Assembly: GCA_012861695.1 (NCBI GenBank)
Contig: JAAOOA010000033.1
Coordinates: 13,424,434 to 13,488,433, forward strand
Origin: Trematomus loennbergii
Taxonomy: Eukaryota; Chordata; Actinopteri; Perciformes; Nototheniidae
Direction: 5' to 3'
Length of the DNA stretch: 64,000 nucleotides
The notes under the pieces are model-generated. The model was not told the origin of the DNA, did not search any database, and saw only the letters and a list, made by a program, of their open reading frames with translations. This document shows, in pieces, positions 21,715 through 32,800 of this stretch; the stretch's first letter is position 1, and every line of letters begins with the position of its first letter. The position numbers and the translations under genes were made by a program.

Positions 21715-23125
21715 CCTCTCAAACAACCTAAACTAGTTATAAATGTTTATTTTAAATAAAGTATGTTTCTTCACATGTTAGGTCTATATTGAAGGTTCAT
21801 TGAAAGTAAAGCTTACTTTGGTTCTTGTGCTCTAGTTCTTCAAGGAATCTTACTGAGAACGTTATGTTTCCTCTGACTGCTTATGCCAAAAGCAACGACA
21901 AATTATCTGTTTTAAATACCTTTTTAGACCGTAAACTTTAGGAATGAAATGAATACTAACTTTATCCACTGTGGTACGAAGCTTGGATCACCGCCAAAGA
22001 CATGGCCGAGGGCAGCTGGCAGCTTTCAATATTTTTCATGTGCGATTCTAACGCTTTCAGAAAGTGAAACATACAGCATCATTTGAGAAAAATAAATCAA
22101 AATAAGTGTTATAAATGAACCCTGACTACTTGTGTTTAGGACTCACTGTATTTTGGTACTCTCTAGGTCTGTGGGCCAAATCCGTGTGTGTGTGTGTGTG
22201 TGTGTGTGTCTTTATGACTCAGAATATGAATAAATTGGGATTTGATATGGGGGGGGGGGTTCTGTTAGAAGGTGCGACGGGGGAGGGGGGAGAGAGTTAG
22301 ACGCTCGTGAATTGTCAACGGGGGGGGGGCCTCTCTGCACGGAGGAGCCGCGGAGAAGTGAATCACAGTGATCTGCTATTTTAAAGTAAATTCAACACAT
22401 ATCGACCCTAAATATAGCATATATTAAGAACGAGAAAGTGTTAACATCGTTTTTTGTAAACATATGACCAATGTGCGAGGGTGATGACATCAGAGCATCG
22501 TCCTATGGGCTTAGCCCCGGACAGGTACAACAGGTATTCACTCAGAGGGGGGTAGTTACATTTACATGTCAAAAAGCAACATACAGTAGGCGGGTGGGGG
22601 ATGGTGAACGTTTACATTTCTCTACAGAATACATTTAATTTAAGGGGAGCAGTTACTGAGAAGTATATAATGAGAACTGCTACCAATGGTGGCCTATTTA
22701 GTTTATTAAGAAATACATATTTGTAGCTTTTTTTTTATCTGCAGTAGGAAATGCAGAGAGTAGCGACAGGGCTGGTCCAACCTGATCTGTAAAGTGATCT
22801 AACTAAGTGCTATTCATTTTCTTGACGGGGAAGTGCAGTGTAAATGGGGGGCTTATATGCATTTGAAAAGCAATATAAATCACACAGTTCGTATACAATA
22901 GGCATTAAAAGCACCATCGATAACCATTGCCCTTCTCCTATTCAAACCAAAAGAGAAAATGCAGATATTACACTCTGAAAAGAAAGGGTAGACATATCTG
23001 TACTCTTAGTGTTTATTTGAAATCAGATGAAAACAAACTGTAACGGAACCATATTATTCATATTCCGAGTCATAAAGACTTTATTTAAAATAAACATTTA
23101 TAACTAGTTTAGGTTGTTTGAGAGG
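21715..23125. mobile_element. TA-flanked element with about 48-bp perfect terminal inverted repeats
   Basis: The segment 21713-21762 is the exact reverse complement of 23078-23127 (50 bp including a TA at each outer edge). The repeat begins CCTCTCAAACAACCTAAACT. A TA target site fits a Tc1/mariner-type non-autonomous element. The 1.4-kb interior has no transposase; it contains a (GT)n at 22184-22209 and G-runs at 22250-22330. The perfect arms suggest recent activity or gene conversion. The superfamily is inferred only from the TA. Confidence 0.6.
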
Positions 23126-23127
23126 TA

Positions 23128-23784
23128 CAGCTACCATTCTTTAATTAGATGTTTGATAAGTGCAGATCACATAGTAAAACACGTATACAGATACATTATT
23201 TTGTATTTTATTAAATTCGACAATGTCAATTTCACTTTCCACTATGTCCACCGTTGTTTTTCACAACCAATGGCAGAACTTTATTGAGGCCTGTAATTAG
23301 TCAACTACAGGTCTCTTGGGTCAGTCTTTTTCTTCCAAAAAGCTTGTGACAAGATGTTATTGCTTTTGGGGCATTAAAAACAAGATTTTAACTTTAGTTT
23401 TTATATAATATCTGCATTTTCTATTGTGAAAAACTAAGTCTTAGTTATTTAATATATAGCGCCATCTCCTGGTTAAACCCTGAAATTGGAGAATAGTGGG
23501 AGGGCCTAACATTCCTGGATACTGGTCTTTGGCAGGTCTTAGGCAGGTAACTGGCTGGCAGTAGGCAGGAAGCTGTATGCTGGCGTCCAAAATAAGAGGC
23601 TCCATCTGTAGGCATTGGAGAACAAAATGCAATAGTGACATTTTAATCATCACTACCAGCGGCACATGCAAGTATTCATGTGATCATTGTTCAAGATTAC
23701 ATTTTATTTTGTCCATAACAGCTTTCAGCCCTGACCTGGCCATTATTTATCATAAAGAATGTTTTTGGCCTAGTGGCATACATT
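23128..23784. other. No supported feature
   Basis: AT-rich sequence without coding signal or terminal repeats. Confidence 0.4.

Positions 23785-23868
<84 letters not shown>
23785..23868. repeat. (GT)n microsatellite
   Basis: About 84 bp of GT with one GGG interruption. Long open frames over it are artefacts. Confidence 0.97.
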
Positions 23869-23966
23869 GCTTAGCTGTACTGGCTGTAAGCAGGTGCTCG
23901 GGTGTCCTTGGTCTGAACTTGACACTAGCCTCATGAATCAATCTCCACTCCATGGTTATCTGGCAG

Positions 23967-24103
<137 letters not shown>

Positions 24104-24313
24104 AGATGCAGGTTAAGACTGGCTAGGAAGGTATTAACTTCTGATTGATTCATTTGGCTCTAATCCACCTCCCAGTGAAAGGTGCTGCTCTCCTTCCTCC
24201 TTTTAGAAACGTTATTTAGTGGATGTTCACACACTCTTGAGCGCTACATAAAGGTCCTGATAAATTATCCAACAGTTTTAGTTCGGCTTGAATTTTTTAT
24301 TTTCCAGGACAAT

Positions 24314-24959
24314 AGCCGCTTTCACACCAAGTACTTTGCGGTACTTAGTCCCGGTACTTTGTCCCCCGAACTCTTTAGTCCCTGGAACTGTGCTAGTAGA
24401 TCGCGTTCTCACCGGAAGGGAGGATTACGCAAATGAAACCGCTGACGTCACTTCTTCTTCTTCTGCTTTGGGTTTACTGGCAGGCCGCAAACAACTTCAC
24501 GCGTATACTGCCACCCGAAGACTTCTACTGAAGCCGGACTGGCTTCAGTAGAAGCTGCTGGGTCACGTCTTCCGAGTAAATCGCCAGAAGCGCTGACACC
24601 TCCTCATCACTCCACCGCTCCCATGTTTTCTTTTGTGTTGCCATAAGTTAGTCTCTCTCCGTTGGTGTGCTGGGCTAATGCTAATGTGAGCAAATACAAT
24701 GGCGGCTTCACAAAACTTTTCAGAGTTTTACGGGGCGTGGTTTGCAATTCGCCCAGCCAATCAGAATTGTTAGTATGGCCGACACACCCATGAACCATTT
24801 CCTCCCCAGGAAAGTACCACCTCTCTAGCAGGGACTATCTGGGGGTGAAAAGGTTCACGCAAACTAGGGACTAGTTCCAGATCTTTTTGGTGTGAAACCA
24901 AGTCTCCCCCCCCTATCGGCCTAGTTCTTGGGAAAAGTACTCCGGTGTGAAAGCGCCTA
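24314..24959. mobile_element. MITE with 'CGCTTTCACACC' ends (possible hAT)
   Basis: The left end GCCGCTTTCACACC and right end GGTGTGAAAGCGCC are inverted. The flanks AGGACAAT (24306-24313) and ATGACAAT (24960-24967) agree at 7 of 8 positions, which would be a hAT-type 8-bp duplication with one later change. At its centre is a hairpin at 24522-24554 with 14-bp perfect arms (CTTCTACTGAAGCC) and a 5-nt loop. It has no coding capacity. The exact ends are uncertain by one or two bases. Confidence 0.68.
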
Positions 24960-24967
24960 ATGACAAT

Positions 24968-26129
24968 CCCTTTAGCCCCTGTATGAACAATTCCTGCAAT
25001 ATTTAGTTTCAAAATGTATACAAAACTCATTTTCATGTTAGACCCATAAAACTAATTCCATTCCCCTGCAGAAGGTGGTCAATTTCCAACTAACTATAGG
25101 TAAGGTAAAACCATTTTTAATCCACAATACCTTGTTGTTCTGTTAATCCTATTATATTTACAATGTAGGGCCACACAATATTCGAATGATGCTTACACAC
25201 AAATCAATTGACTGTCAATAAATATTCTTTATCAAAAGCCTTAAAATGACTTATCATGCCTGCTTGGTACCCTATCTTGCTTTATATTATGGCAAAACTG
25301 AGATGTGAGCATCACAGTTAAGTTTTTTCAAATTGTACCTAAAAGGGAAAGAGGCTGTAAAGAGAAATAATTAGGACATTTGAGGGGCTAATAAATGGCA
25401 ATATAACATTAAAACAGTTAGTTTTTCTTGGCCAGAAAGGGTTAGCAAACATCTCCTGTAGATGCTGCAAAGACAACAAAACTTTATTATTCAAAGATTT
25501 CCTTTCTGCAGATTTCTAATAGATGACTTGTGCAGCGAACCATAGTCTGACAAACTGAATGTTGATGAAGTGGAAAATGCAGGTTCAATGTTCTCCTCTT
25601 GAATTGCTCTCGCTGTGAGAAATTAATAAGGGAGATGGAGAGAGAAAAGAGAATGGCAATTATGATTAATTAAATGATGTTCGTGTGAGCATAGAGACGG
25701 TTTCTGTGTGATATGTGTGTCTTTCTGATATCCATTACAGGTTTAATTATTTAATTTGTCCAGCAGCTTTCAGCAGTCCTCTTTTCTCAAGTGTGATACG
25801 TTGCCATGCATAGCGTTACAAGTTATTTTAAAACACCCACACATCTTGAGAAAGGAGTTCATTATTTGACCTTTTTCTTATGACTTTATAAAATGTTTTT
25901 CTTTTGCTGATCAAGTTTGGAACCTTGACATTTTCTTTCTATTAAAGAAGATGTTTGTCTTCCTTTATTTCTTAGATCCTAATATATTTGTAATGTGTGT
26001 TGGTGTGTGTGTGTGTGGAAATGTGATTATAACAACATTTAAATGTGTGCCTTATATGCAGCTTATTATTCTAGCTTGTTTTATGTTTATTTTATTGTTT
26101 TCGCTTTTTAATGACAGCTTTTAAATGTC
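24968..26129. other. No supported feature
   Basis: AT-rich, low coding potential. A short GT-rich stretch lies at about 25995-26018. Confidence 0.4.
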
Positions 26130-26262
26130 ATTCTATTATATGATTCCTGCTACACCATTTCTTAATGCTCTTAATATTTTGCATTCATGTACAGCACCTT
26201 GAATTGCCTTGTGTTGAAAGGTGCTATATAAATGAACTTGCCTTGCTTTGCCTTGCCTAAGG
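26130..26262 (+). repeat. 3' end of a LINE or SINE with (TTGCC)n-like tail
   Basis: The sequence 'tgtacagcaccttgaattgc', then 'gaaaggtgctatataaat', then repeated TTGCC (ending near 26259) has the form of fish retroposon 3' ends with short tandem tails. No coding part is attached. The family is not identified. Confidence 0.5.
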
Positions 26263-26843
26263 TCAGCAGAGAAAAATAAAATGAAGAGGAGGAGGCTGGA
26301 TGGAGGAAGTTGGAGAATGAGTTATGAAGAGTTTCCCAATGAGGGCTTCATCTCTGTCGACAATACAGGTGAGACAGGGTAAGAAGGAGGGATGTTAATG
26401 GACAGAGTGAGTGAGAGAGTCTGTCAGAGAGCATGGCATGATTCAATTGTATGGACTGTGTGTGCGTACCAGAGGAAGATGGTGACACTGAAGCCTTCTG
26501 AGAATACTGATTGGAAGCAACAACAGAAAGGGGGAGGGAAAGACAAAAGAAAAAAAGACAATTAAGAACATGACCCCCAAATGACCTTACCAGATATGAA
26601 CCATCCATAGAAGAAGAACAATTATATTGAGGACGAATGGCAAGTTGCAAAACAAAAATGTATTGACTTAAAGGGCACATGTCATGGCCATTTCTACTGA
26701 TCATAATTCCATTGTTGAGGTATACTACAATAGATTTATACTGTGCAATTTTCCAACTCACATTGGTTTCTCATACATCATCTCTGTAAAGTATGTGTAT
26801 TCACCGGTATTCACTCTCTGTCCTAAACGGCTTGTTGGAGCTC

Positions 26844-26846
<3 letters not shown>

Positions 26847-26879
<33 letters not shown>
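26847..26879. repeat. Poly(C) run, 33 bases
   Basis: An uninterrupted C homopolymer (G-run on the minus strand) inside the Kolobok-like element. The related copy at about 41804 has only a short C-run, so it expanded after insertion. Its length may be misassembled. Confidence 0.85.
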
Positions 26880-26880
<1 letters not shown>

Positions 26881-27190
26881 ACCAATCAGAGCTCACTGGG
26901 CTCTGATTGGTCGGGACGTTGCGAGGCTCGTTGCTGCGATCTGCTGCGAGGAGCAGACAGGCTTCCGGGTCGGCGATACAGATACAGCGAGAACAAGCGA
27001 AACTCATCCTGAGCACACACAAACACTCACAGCCGAAGTAAAAACAATAAGTGTGGCTTGATATTGAGTAAGAAAAAGGTTTATAACGATGTGAGCATGG
27101 GTCTGCGGAGAGCATTTCTCCGTGATCCCAATTTAGCAGCCCGAAAAACATTTACCCATTTAAACAGTCGTGGTAGATACCTTGTTTGTT

Positions 27191-27385
27191 TTAAACATCA
27201 TAAATACACAAGCAACAATGAATACTTACAGGTTGTGTACCCGAATCTCCCGCTGGTCCAAACAAAGTAGGAACAGCATCGTTCTTCAGTGCCCTACGCT
27301 GTACATATCCGGCATGAATCGCTGAAAGGTTGTGAAGCTTTGTTTCGTGAAATGCTGGTAGAGGGTGTGGCCTCTGGGTATTCAC
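27191..27385 (-). pseudogene. THAP-domain C-terminal remnant
   Basis: The minus-strand frame carries LKNDAVPTLFGP, the AVPTIF-type box that closes a THAP finger, then GDSGTQPVS and a GTAAGT donor, exactly as in the fuller copy at 43647-43967. The Cys/Cys/Trp/His part is absent here, so it cannot fold as a zinc finger. Confidence 0.6.
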
Positions 27386-27591
27386 ACGTCACAGTACCCA
27401 GGAAGTAAACAATGGAAAATGAGAAATCTCCAATGAGGCGTTTTGGGGCAGCATAGACTGTGTTAGAGTTTACTCGCTACAGGGTGTACTTTGAGGGTTT
27501 TTGACTCTGCAGACCGTTTACATGCATAAAAACCTTCATAACACACAAGGGGATGGGTAATAACCGGAAAAGCATGACATGGGCCCTTTAA

Positions 27592-29729
27592 CATGCAAAC
27601 ATCCAAAGGGAGTTTTCTTCTGTGGGTGTTTGTTGCCACTCTTAATTTGGTAAGGAACTCGAGAAAACCTGGATTATGTCCCGTCAGGTCTGAAGGGACA
27701 TGACTTTGTTCAGAATAGTCACCCAGGTGCAAATAGCATTTTTCACCCTTTTCATCTGGGTGCAAATAGCATTGTTGACTATAGTCACCTGTGACCAAAA
27801 TGTCATCTGCCTTGGAAAAATACACATTTTAATCGTTTACCTTATTTTGTCTCTACAGGACTAACATTTGATTCTAGTTTGATGACCACACACGTTCAGA
27901 AAACGACAAAAACGTTGGAAGTCTACTTTAAAAGTGCAACTTGAATATTCAACCTCAACCTTGGGAACATGAAAAGTGTGCAGTAGAGACATTCAGGTCA
28001 GAAAGAGTTGTCATTCAGAAGCAATCCAGAGTTTAATAAAGGAGAACCACTCTAAAAAGCTACAATCCATTCACCTAAATGGGTTTCTTTTATCTTCATA
28101 CATTGATAGTTTGCCGGAGGATAATTTCCATTTGCATTTAGCATATATCTTCTCCCTCAATGTTCATGACATCAATTTTCTCCTGATTTATTATAATTTG
28201 AATTAAATGGGATCTTTTCTCTTTTTTCAGACCTAAGTTAGTAATTATTCATTAACTTCCTGATAAGTGTTCCTCAACGCGCGTCATTAACATTTTCCCA
28301 GTTATTTTCCAGCAGCTTGGCTGGCAGTATTACATAAAACATACCCCACTTGCTGCTCTCCAGGATCCGAGGCAATTTAAGAACAGTATTTTTCCCTCTC
28401 ATGAAGTAGGTCGCGGCTAATTGCTAATTTGACGATGAAGAGCAGGAACATACTGCGGATGAAATGACATGCAAGGCTTGTCACAGCAGCTGAATTAATA
28501 AACATGAGGACAAAATGCCTGTGTAATTTGTCTTTTGACAGCACAGACTGCACATTGATTTGTCTGTTGACGAATTAAAAACACATAAAACTTTCTTGAA
28601 TGTACATCTTTGTGTATTGTAGAAAATAAACTGTACTAAAGCTGCTCATTTATTAAGGAATAGGATCATATATTTCCGGCTATTGGATTAAAATCAACAA
28701 GGTCTGTCAGTTTCTAATTTCCGGTTTAACAAAACATGTTACAGTATGGAATGATTTAAAAGTTAATAATGTGCAGTGTTTAATTGAGCTATGAAAAAAC
28801 AAGATATCTTCTTTCATGACTGTCCGCAAAGCACACATCAGCTCTGTGTTCTCAGATTACGCTTAATTGTTTTTCAACTTAATGGATCCTGGTTGCAAAC
28901 AAGGTTTTAGCCCGCAGGCAATGAAAATGATGATAGAAATGTTATTATGGCCAAATTAATTAAACTCTGTAATTAGGTTATAAAAATGTCATACTGTATG
29001 TCTCAGGCAAAGGAGATATTAGAGCGTCTTTGTTTATAATTAATCACCTGATAAGACTGTTATTGACTTCACCCACAGTAACCTCTGGCTGGGTTTCTTA
29101 TGGATGCCTTTCCTCCTTCCATTGTTCCAATATTTAAAAGGTTTATTGTGATTCTGATATATTTTTCAAGAGAGATCTGGCAAAGAATGCAATATAAAAT
29201 CATTGTCACAACAAAGACGGAATAAAACAGACCAAGACGAATGTAACATGCTGCAAAAGAGCAACAAAAAAACTACTTAAGTGTCAAAATCTTCCCATTT
29301 GTGAGAAAAAGTGTTGCCCTGACCAGATTCTTAAGACTGAATAGAATGTAACAAGACAAATCTGACAATTTAAGATTTAACAGACTACATTGATAAATCA
29401 GAAAAATAATCACATAACATGACACTGTACAATATGTCACTGTGTCGCCCTCTCGTCAATCTACTTCTCAACATATTTACAGATGTTTTCAGATAAATAT
29501 CTCTATGTTGTCTGTCAAAAATGACCCACTGTCCCACTGTCCAACATAAGTGATGACCATGGCAGGACATTGATAGCAAACAGCAGGTGGAAACATGGCT
29601 CCATTATTTGGTCTTTGACCCAGAGAGAGAAATAATGGCACAACCATGGTCAGGTAGTGAGTGTCTCAATGGCTCTTGTCGTGCAGGGCTCTCATAGAGG
29701 GAGAAAGTGAAAGACATCAAAGGCAAGCT
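27592..29729. other. Unique AT-rich sequence, possible conserved non-coding blocks
   Basis: No gene or terminal repeats. Segments at about 28190-28560 and 28860-29060 are dense in TAATT/ATTA homeodomain-like words and in 'attaattaaac'-type strings, a composition often seen in vertebrate non-coding enhancers. This is a weak, compositional impression. Confidence 0.25.
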
Positions 29730-29801
29730 TTACAAAGAGGTATTGTCAAGGTCCACTTTGATTTGGTTGCTCTCCTCTGAAGACTCATTGCTCAGTTTGG
29801 C
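29730..29801 (-). CDS. Possible 3'-terminal exon of an unidentified host gene
   Basis: On the minus strand, a good polypyrimidine tract and acceptor (TGTCTGCTTCCTTCTCAG) is followed by 23 codons and a TAA: AKLSNESSEESNQIKV, then DLDNTSL. The acidic, Ser-rich composition resembles a cytoplasmic C-terminal tail. The exon is too short to identify a family, and I recognise no gene. It is the only place in the window where a strong acceptor leads directly into a sensible short coding tail with a stop. Large flanking stretches without transposons (27.6-35.7 kb) fit the 3' end of a gene with long introns. No upstream exon was found. A chance match remains quite possible. Confidence 0.35.
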   Translation of the reverse strand, partial: AKLSNESSEESNQIKVDLDNTSL

Positions 29802-32800
29802 CTGAGAAGGAAGCAGACAAAACATCACCAGTAGCGGTCAGTGTTCACTCAACCATTCAATTGATCTTAAACATTGACTGTAAGCTCCAGGTTTTGATGT
29901 CATTCCCTCTGAATTGAAGGGCAGCAAGGGCATCTTTTGTGGATCATTCACTTTAAAATGATATTCCATAATCATAGGGAATAATTCCTAGTAACAAAGA
30001 GAGTGATTCACATTATACCTGTGGCAGAAATTGATCAGAATGCAGGGAATTTCTGTTTGTTGAGCTATTTTAAAGAGTTGTCCATCTATCTTTGATACAG
30101 GTCTCTTTCTACACTTAACTAAAAATCAAATGAAACAAAGTAAAATGATAAGAGCATGACTTAGATAACACATCTTTAATCAGCTTAAATCAGATTGCTC
30201 AATTACAGACGGCTGTCCAAATTGTTTTCTTTGATGCTTTGATGGAGATTATTATGTTTGCACTGAAGTTACAAAAAATCATTACAAATCTGTATATTCT
30301 CACGTACTCATGTTTTAGTCTGCCCATGTAAAGCACAAGGCCTTAAAATGTGGACATTTGTTTTAGGTAACCCTGATTTTCATGGAAAAATTCCGAAATA
30401 AATATTATAACACATATAACAGAATACTTTGTGGTCGGTGGCTTCTTTATAAAGCCATTCATCTCTTTCACATTCGTATGTGAAACATACTTTATGTGTG
30501 GACTTCACACAGTTGACAGGAAGTAGTCATGGAGCCAAGCTGTTGCCTGGCAATGCAATCATGTAGAAACGTTCTTTTAAGATCAAGGATTCTCATACTT
30601 CATGCTGAATGTCACACACTCTTCTATGCATTGAAATAATTGAATTTCCTTTGGGCGCATGAGAAGAAATAAGACAACAAAAGAAGAGAAAAAACACTTT
30701 GTTCTCCATCGATTTCTCATCAGATCACTCGTCCACTTCAAATACATTTTCATTTCTAACCCATCTGTTAATGCAGTAAACCTGACTCTTTGATCTTGAC
30801 TTGCTTGAAGGCCATTTTATCTATTCTCCACAAGCACTACATTTCCATATCATTTCGTTTTAAGTATTTCAATGCTATATAAATAAAGTAATAATAATAA
30901 GAAATAATAATAATACTAATAATACATTAAACTTGCCATTATTATGAATAGCGCTAAATATAATTAAATAATAAATATTGTCTATAATATTATCAGCTGC
31001 TCTGATACAGCAATATCAGCACCAGCATGTTGTATTAAAAAAACAAGGATTGCTATATATTTAAAAATGTGTCTACATCAATAAATAATGTTCTGCTTAT
31101 GATCACAGCTGGCTCAATCTGCTCTGCAGCCATGTACTAGTGAGTGTGGCGACTAATTACCCATGAAACATCAATATGCTGCATTACTAATTGGAACCAA
31201 ACTGTGAGGCATTTAGCGGAGTTCAGTATTTGTGTGGTGTGTGTGTGTGCCAATCTGCATATTGATCAATGTGTTTTAATAAAGAAGAGGTCAGGCCTCT
31301 TCGATTTTCAGAATGAGTAATCAATCTACTTCCTTAAAAAAATGTCTACAAGTAAAGTACTCTTGTTCTTTTAGGTTCCTTTCAACCAATGAGGATTTTG
31401 TTTGCAGCTTGTCCCCCACATGACACCATGAGAAAGGGTATGGACTTTGTTTATTGGGTATTTAATCAAGCCATTTTTATACATTGCATCCTTTTATGTA
31501 AAGATGGTGCTTATCTCATTCTTTTTGCTATATGTTGGATTTTAAAATGGGAAACTGAAATGATAATTTTTATTCCGGACCAAACATATACACAGATTTA
31601 TTGTTAGATCCAGCATATTTTTGGAATTAACAATAGTTTGTATCAATATGAGGAAATCTTTTTAGTATTGTACTATAACACACAGTATACAACACAGCTG
31701 TATACATACAGTATATTACCAGGGTTAGGGTTAGGTTTACTGTAGAATACTGTAATAAAATAGAGGTTATATATCGCTGAAAAGATTACAGTTGTAACAC
31801 AGTGAAATAACAGAGGGATGCTGGAAACCACAGCTCAGTAGTAATTTTAAAGAAACATGTGTTGTCAGTAGGTGAGTAGGCCTTATCTTTCCCTTGTGAT
31901 GTTGAGTGTTGATGCAGACAGAGTGCAGGACTCACAGCTTCTCGGTTTGGTGCTCTGATGCCCCCCTGCTGATCCTAAGCTCCCTCAACTGCCCACACAC
32001 ACAGAACACACACACCTGCAGGAGCTCTTTCTACACTATGAATCAGAAGCAGGTTTATTGCCAAGTAGGTTAATATCATAGACATTTATCAAAAGTCTAA
32101 TTTTTATTATATATAGAATGTCACTGTTTCTTTCTGCCATGGGTTGATTTTCTCACAGTTTAAAAGTTTCAGTTCTATGAAACTACGGCTGTCACTCCCA
32201 GGCTTTTATCGATCCTACAAAAGACTGGCAACCTTCTGTTCTGACCATTGTCAGGTAAATTATCATACAGTTATACTTAACATGTCAAAGCTTAACCCGT
32301 CTAGCCACCAATCTTCAATGCCCTGTAATGTAATCACTATGTTGTGTGGCTGAGACCTTCCCCTTCATGTGTCTTCACCCTGTATAAAATCATTGCTTGT
32401 ATGTGTAACTTGGTCAGATTATTGTTCTACGTTGATGGTGCAGGACTCTGTCCTTCCAGCTGGAAATAAGATTGATTCTGTTAAATGCTTATTACTCTTT
32501 ATTTAATAACACAACGTTTGAAGCTTGTAGATTTGTTCTTTTCTTACCAGAAGGGGATTAAGTGTGGAATTTCTACCACAGTTAACACATACGAGGAATT
32601 TGCCTTCGTGTATTTGGTGAATACATAAACACAGTCAAGGAAGATAAATTCTAAGGAAAGAACCATCAAATAAAACAAGGGTAAAAAAACTATAAGTACA
32701 TTAAAATATAGCAATATTTACATGGAATATGGATGAAATATAGATATACCCGTAAAAAAGTAATACAATAAAATATGTGCAGTTACAATGTGCAACAATT

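Larger units (their letters stand above)
26672..27587 (-). mobile_element. TTAA-flanked Kolobok-like element with THAP remnant, copy 1
   Basis: TTAA occurs at 26668-26671 and 27588-27591. The inverted ends are AGGGCACATGTCATGG and GCATGACATGGGCCCT. The combination of TTAA duplications with THAP-finger sequence is known from the Kolobok superfamily, and this is the basis of the call. The 916-bp copy keeps only the tail of the THAP domain on the minus strand. It contains a run of 33 C (26847-26879) and a 12-bp-arm hairpin at 26881-26911 (ACCAATCAGAGC). It shares ends and interior with the larger copy at 41628-44274. Confidence 0.75.

Noticed and set aside
26801..27151. 116-codon minus-strand frame with a poly-Gly run
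   Set aside because: The Gly run is the poly(C) tract read in reverse; the rest is non-coding sequence of the Kolobok-like element.
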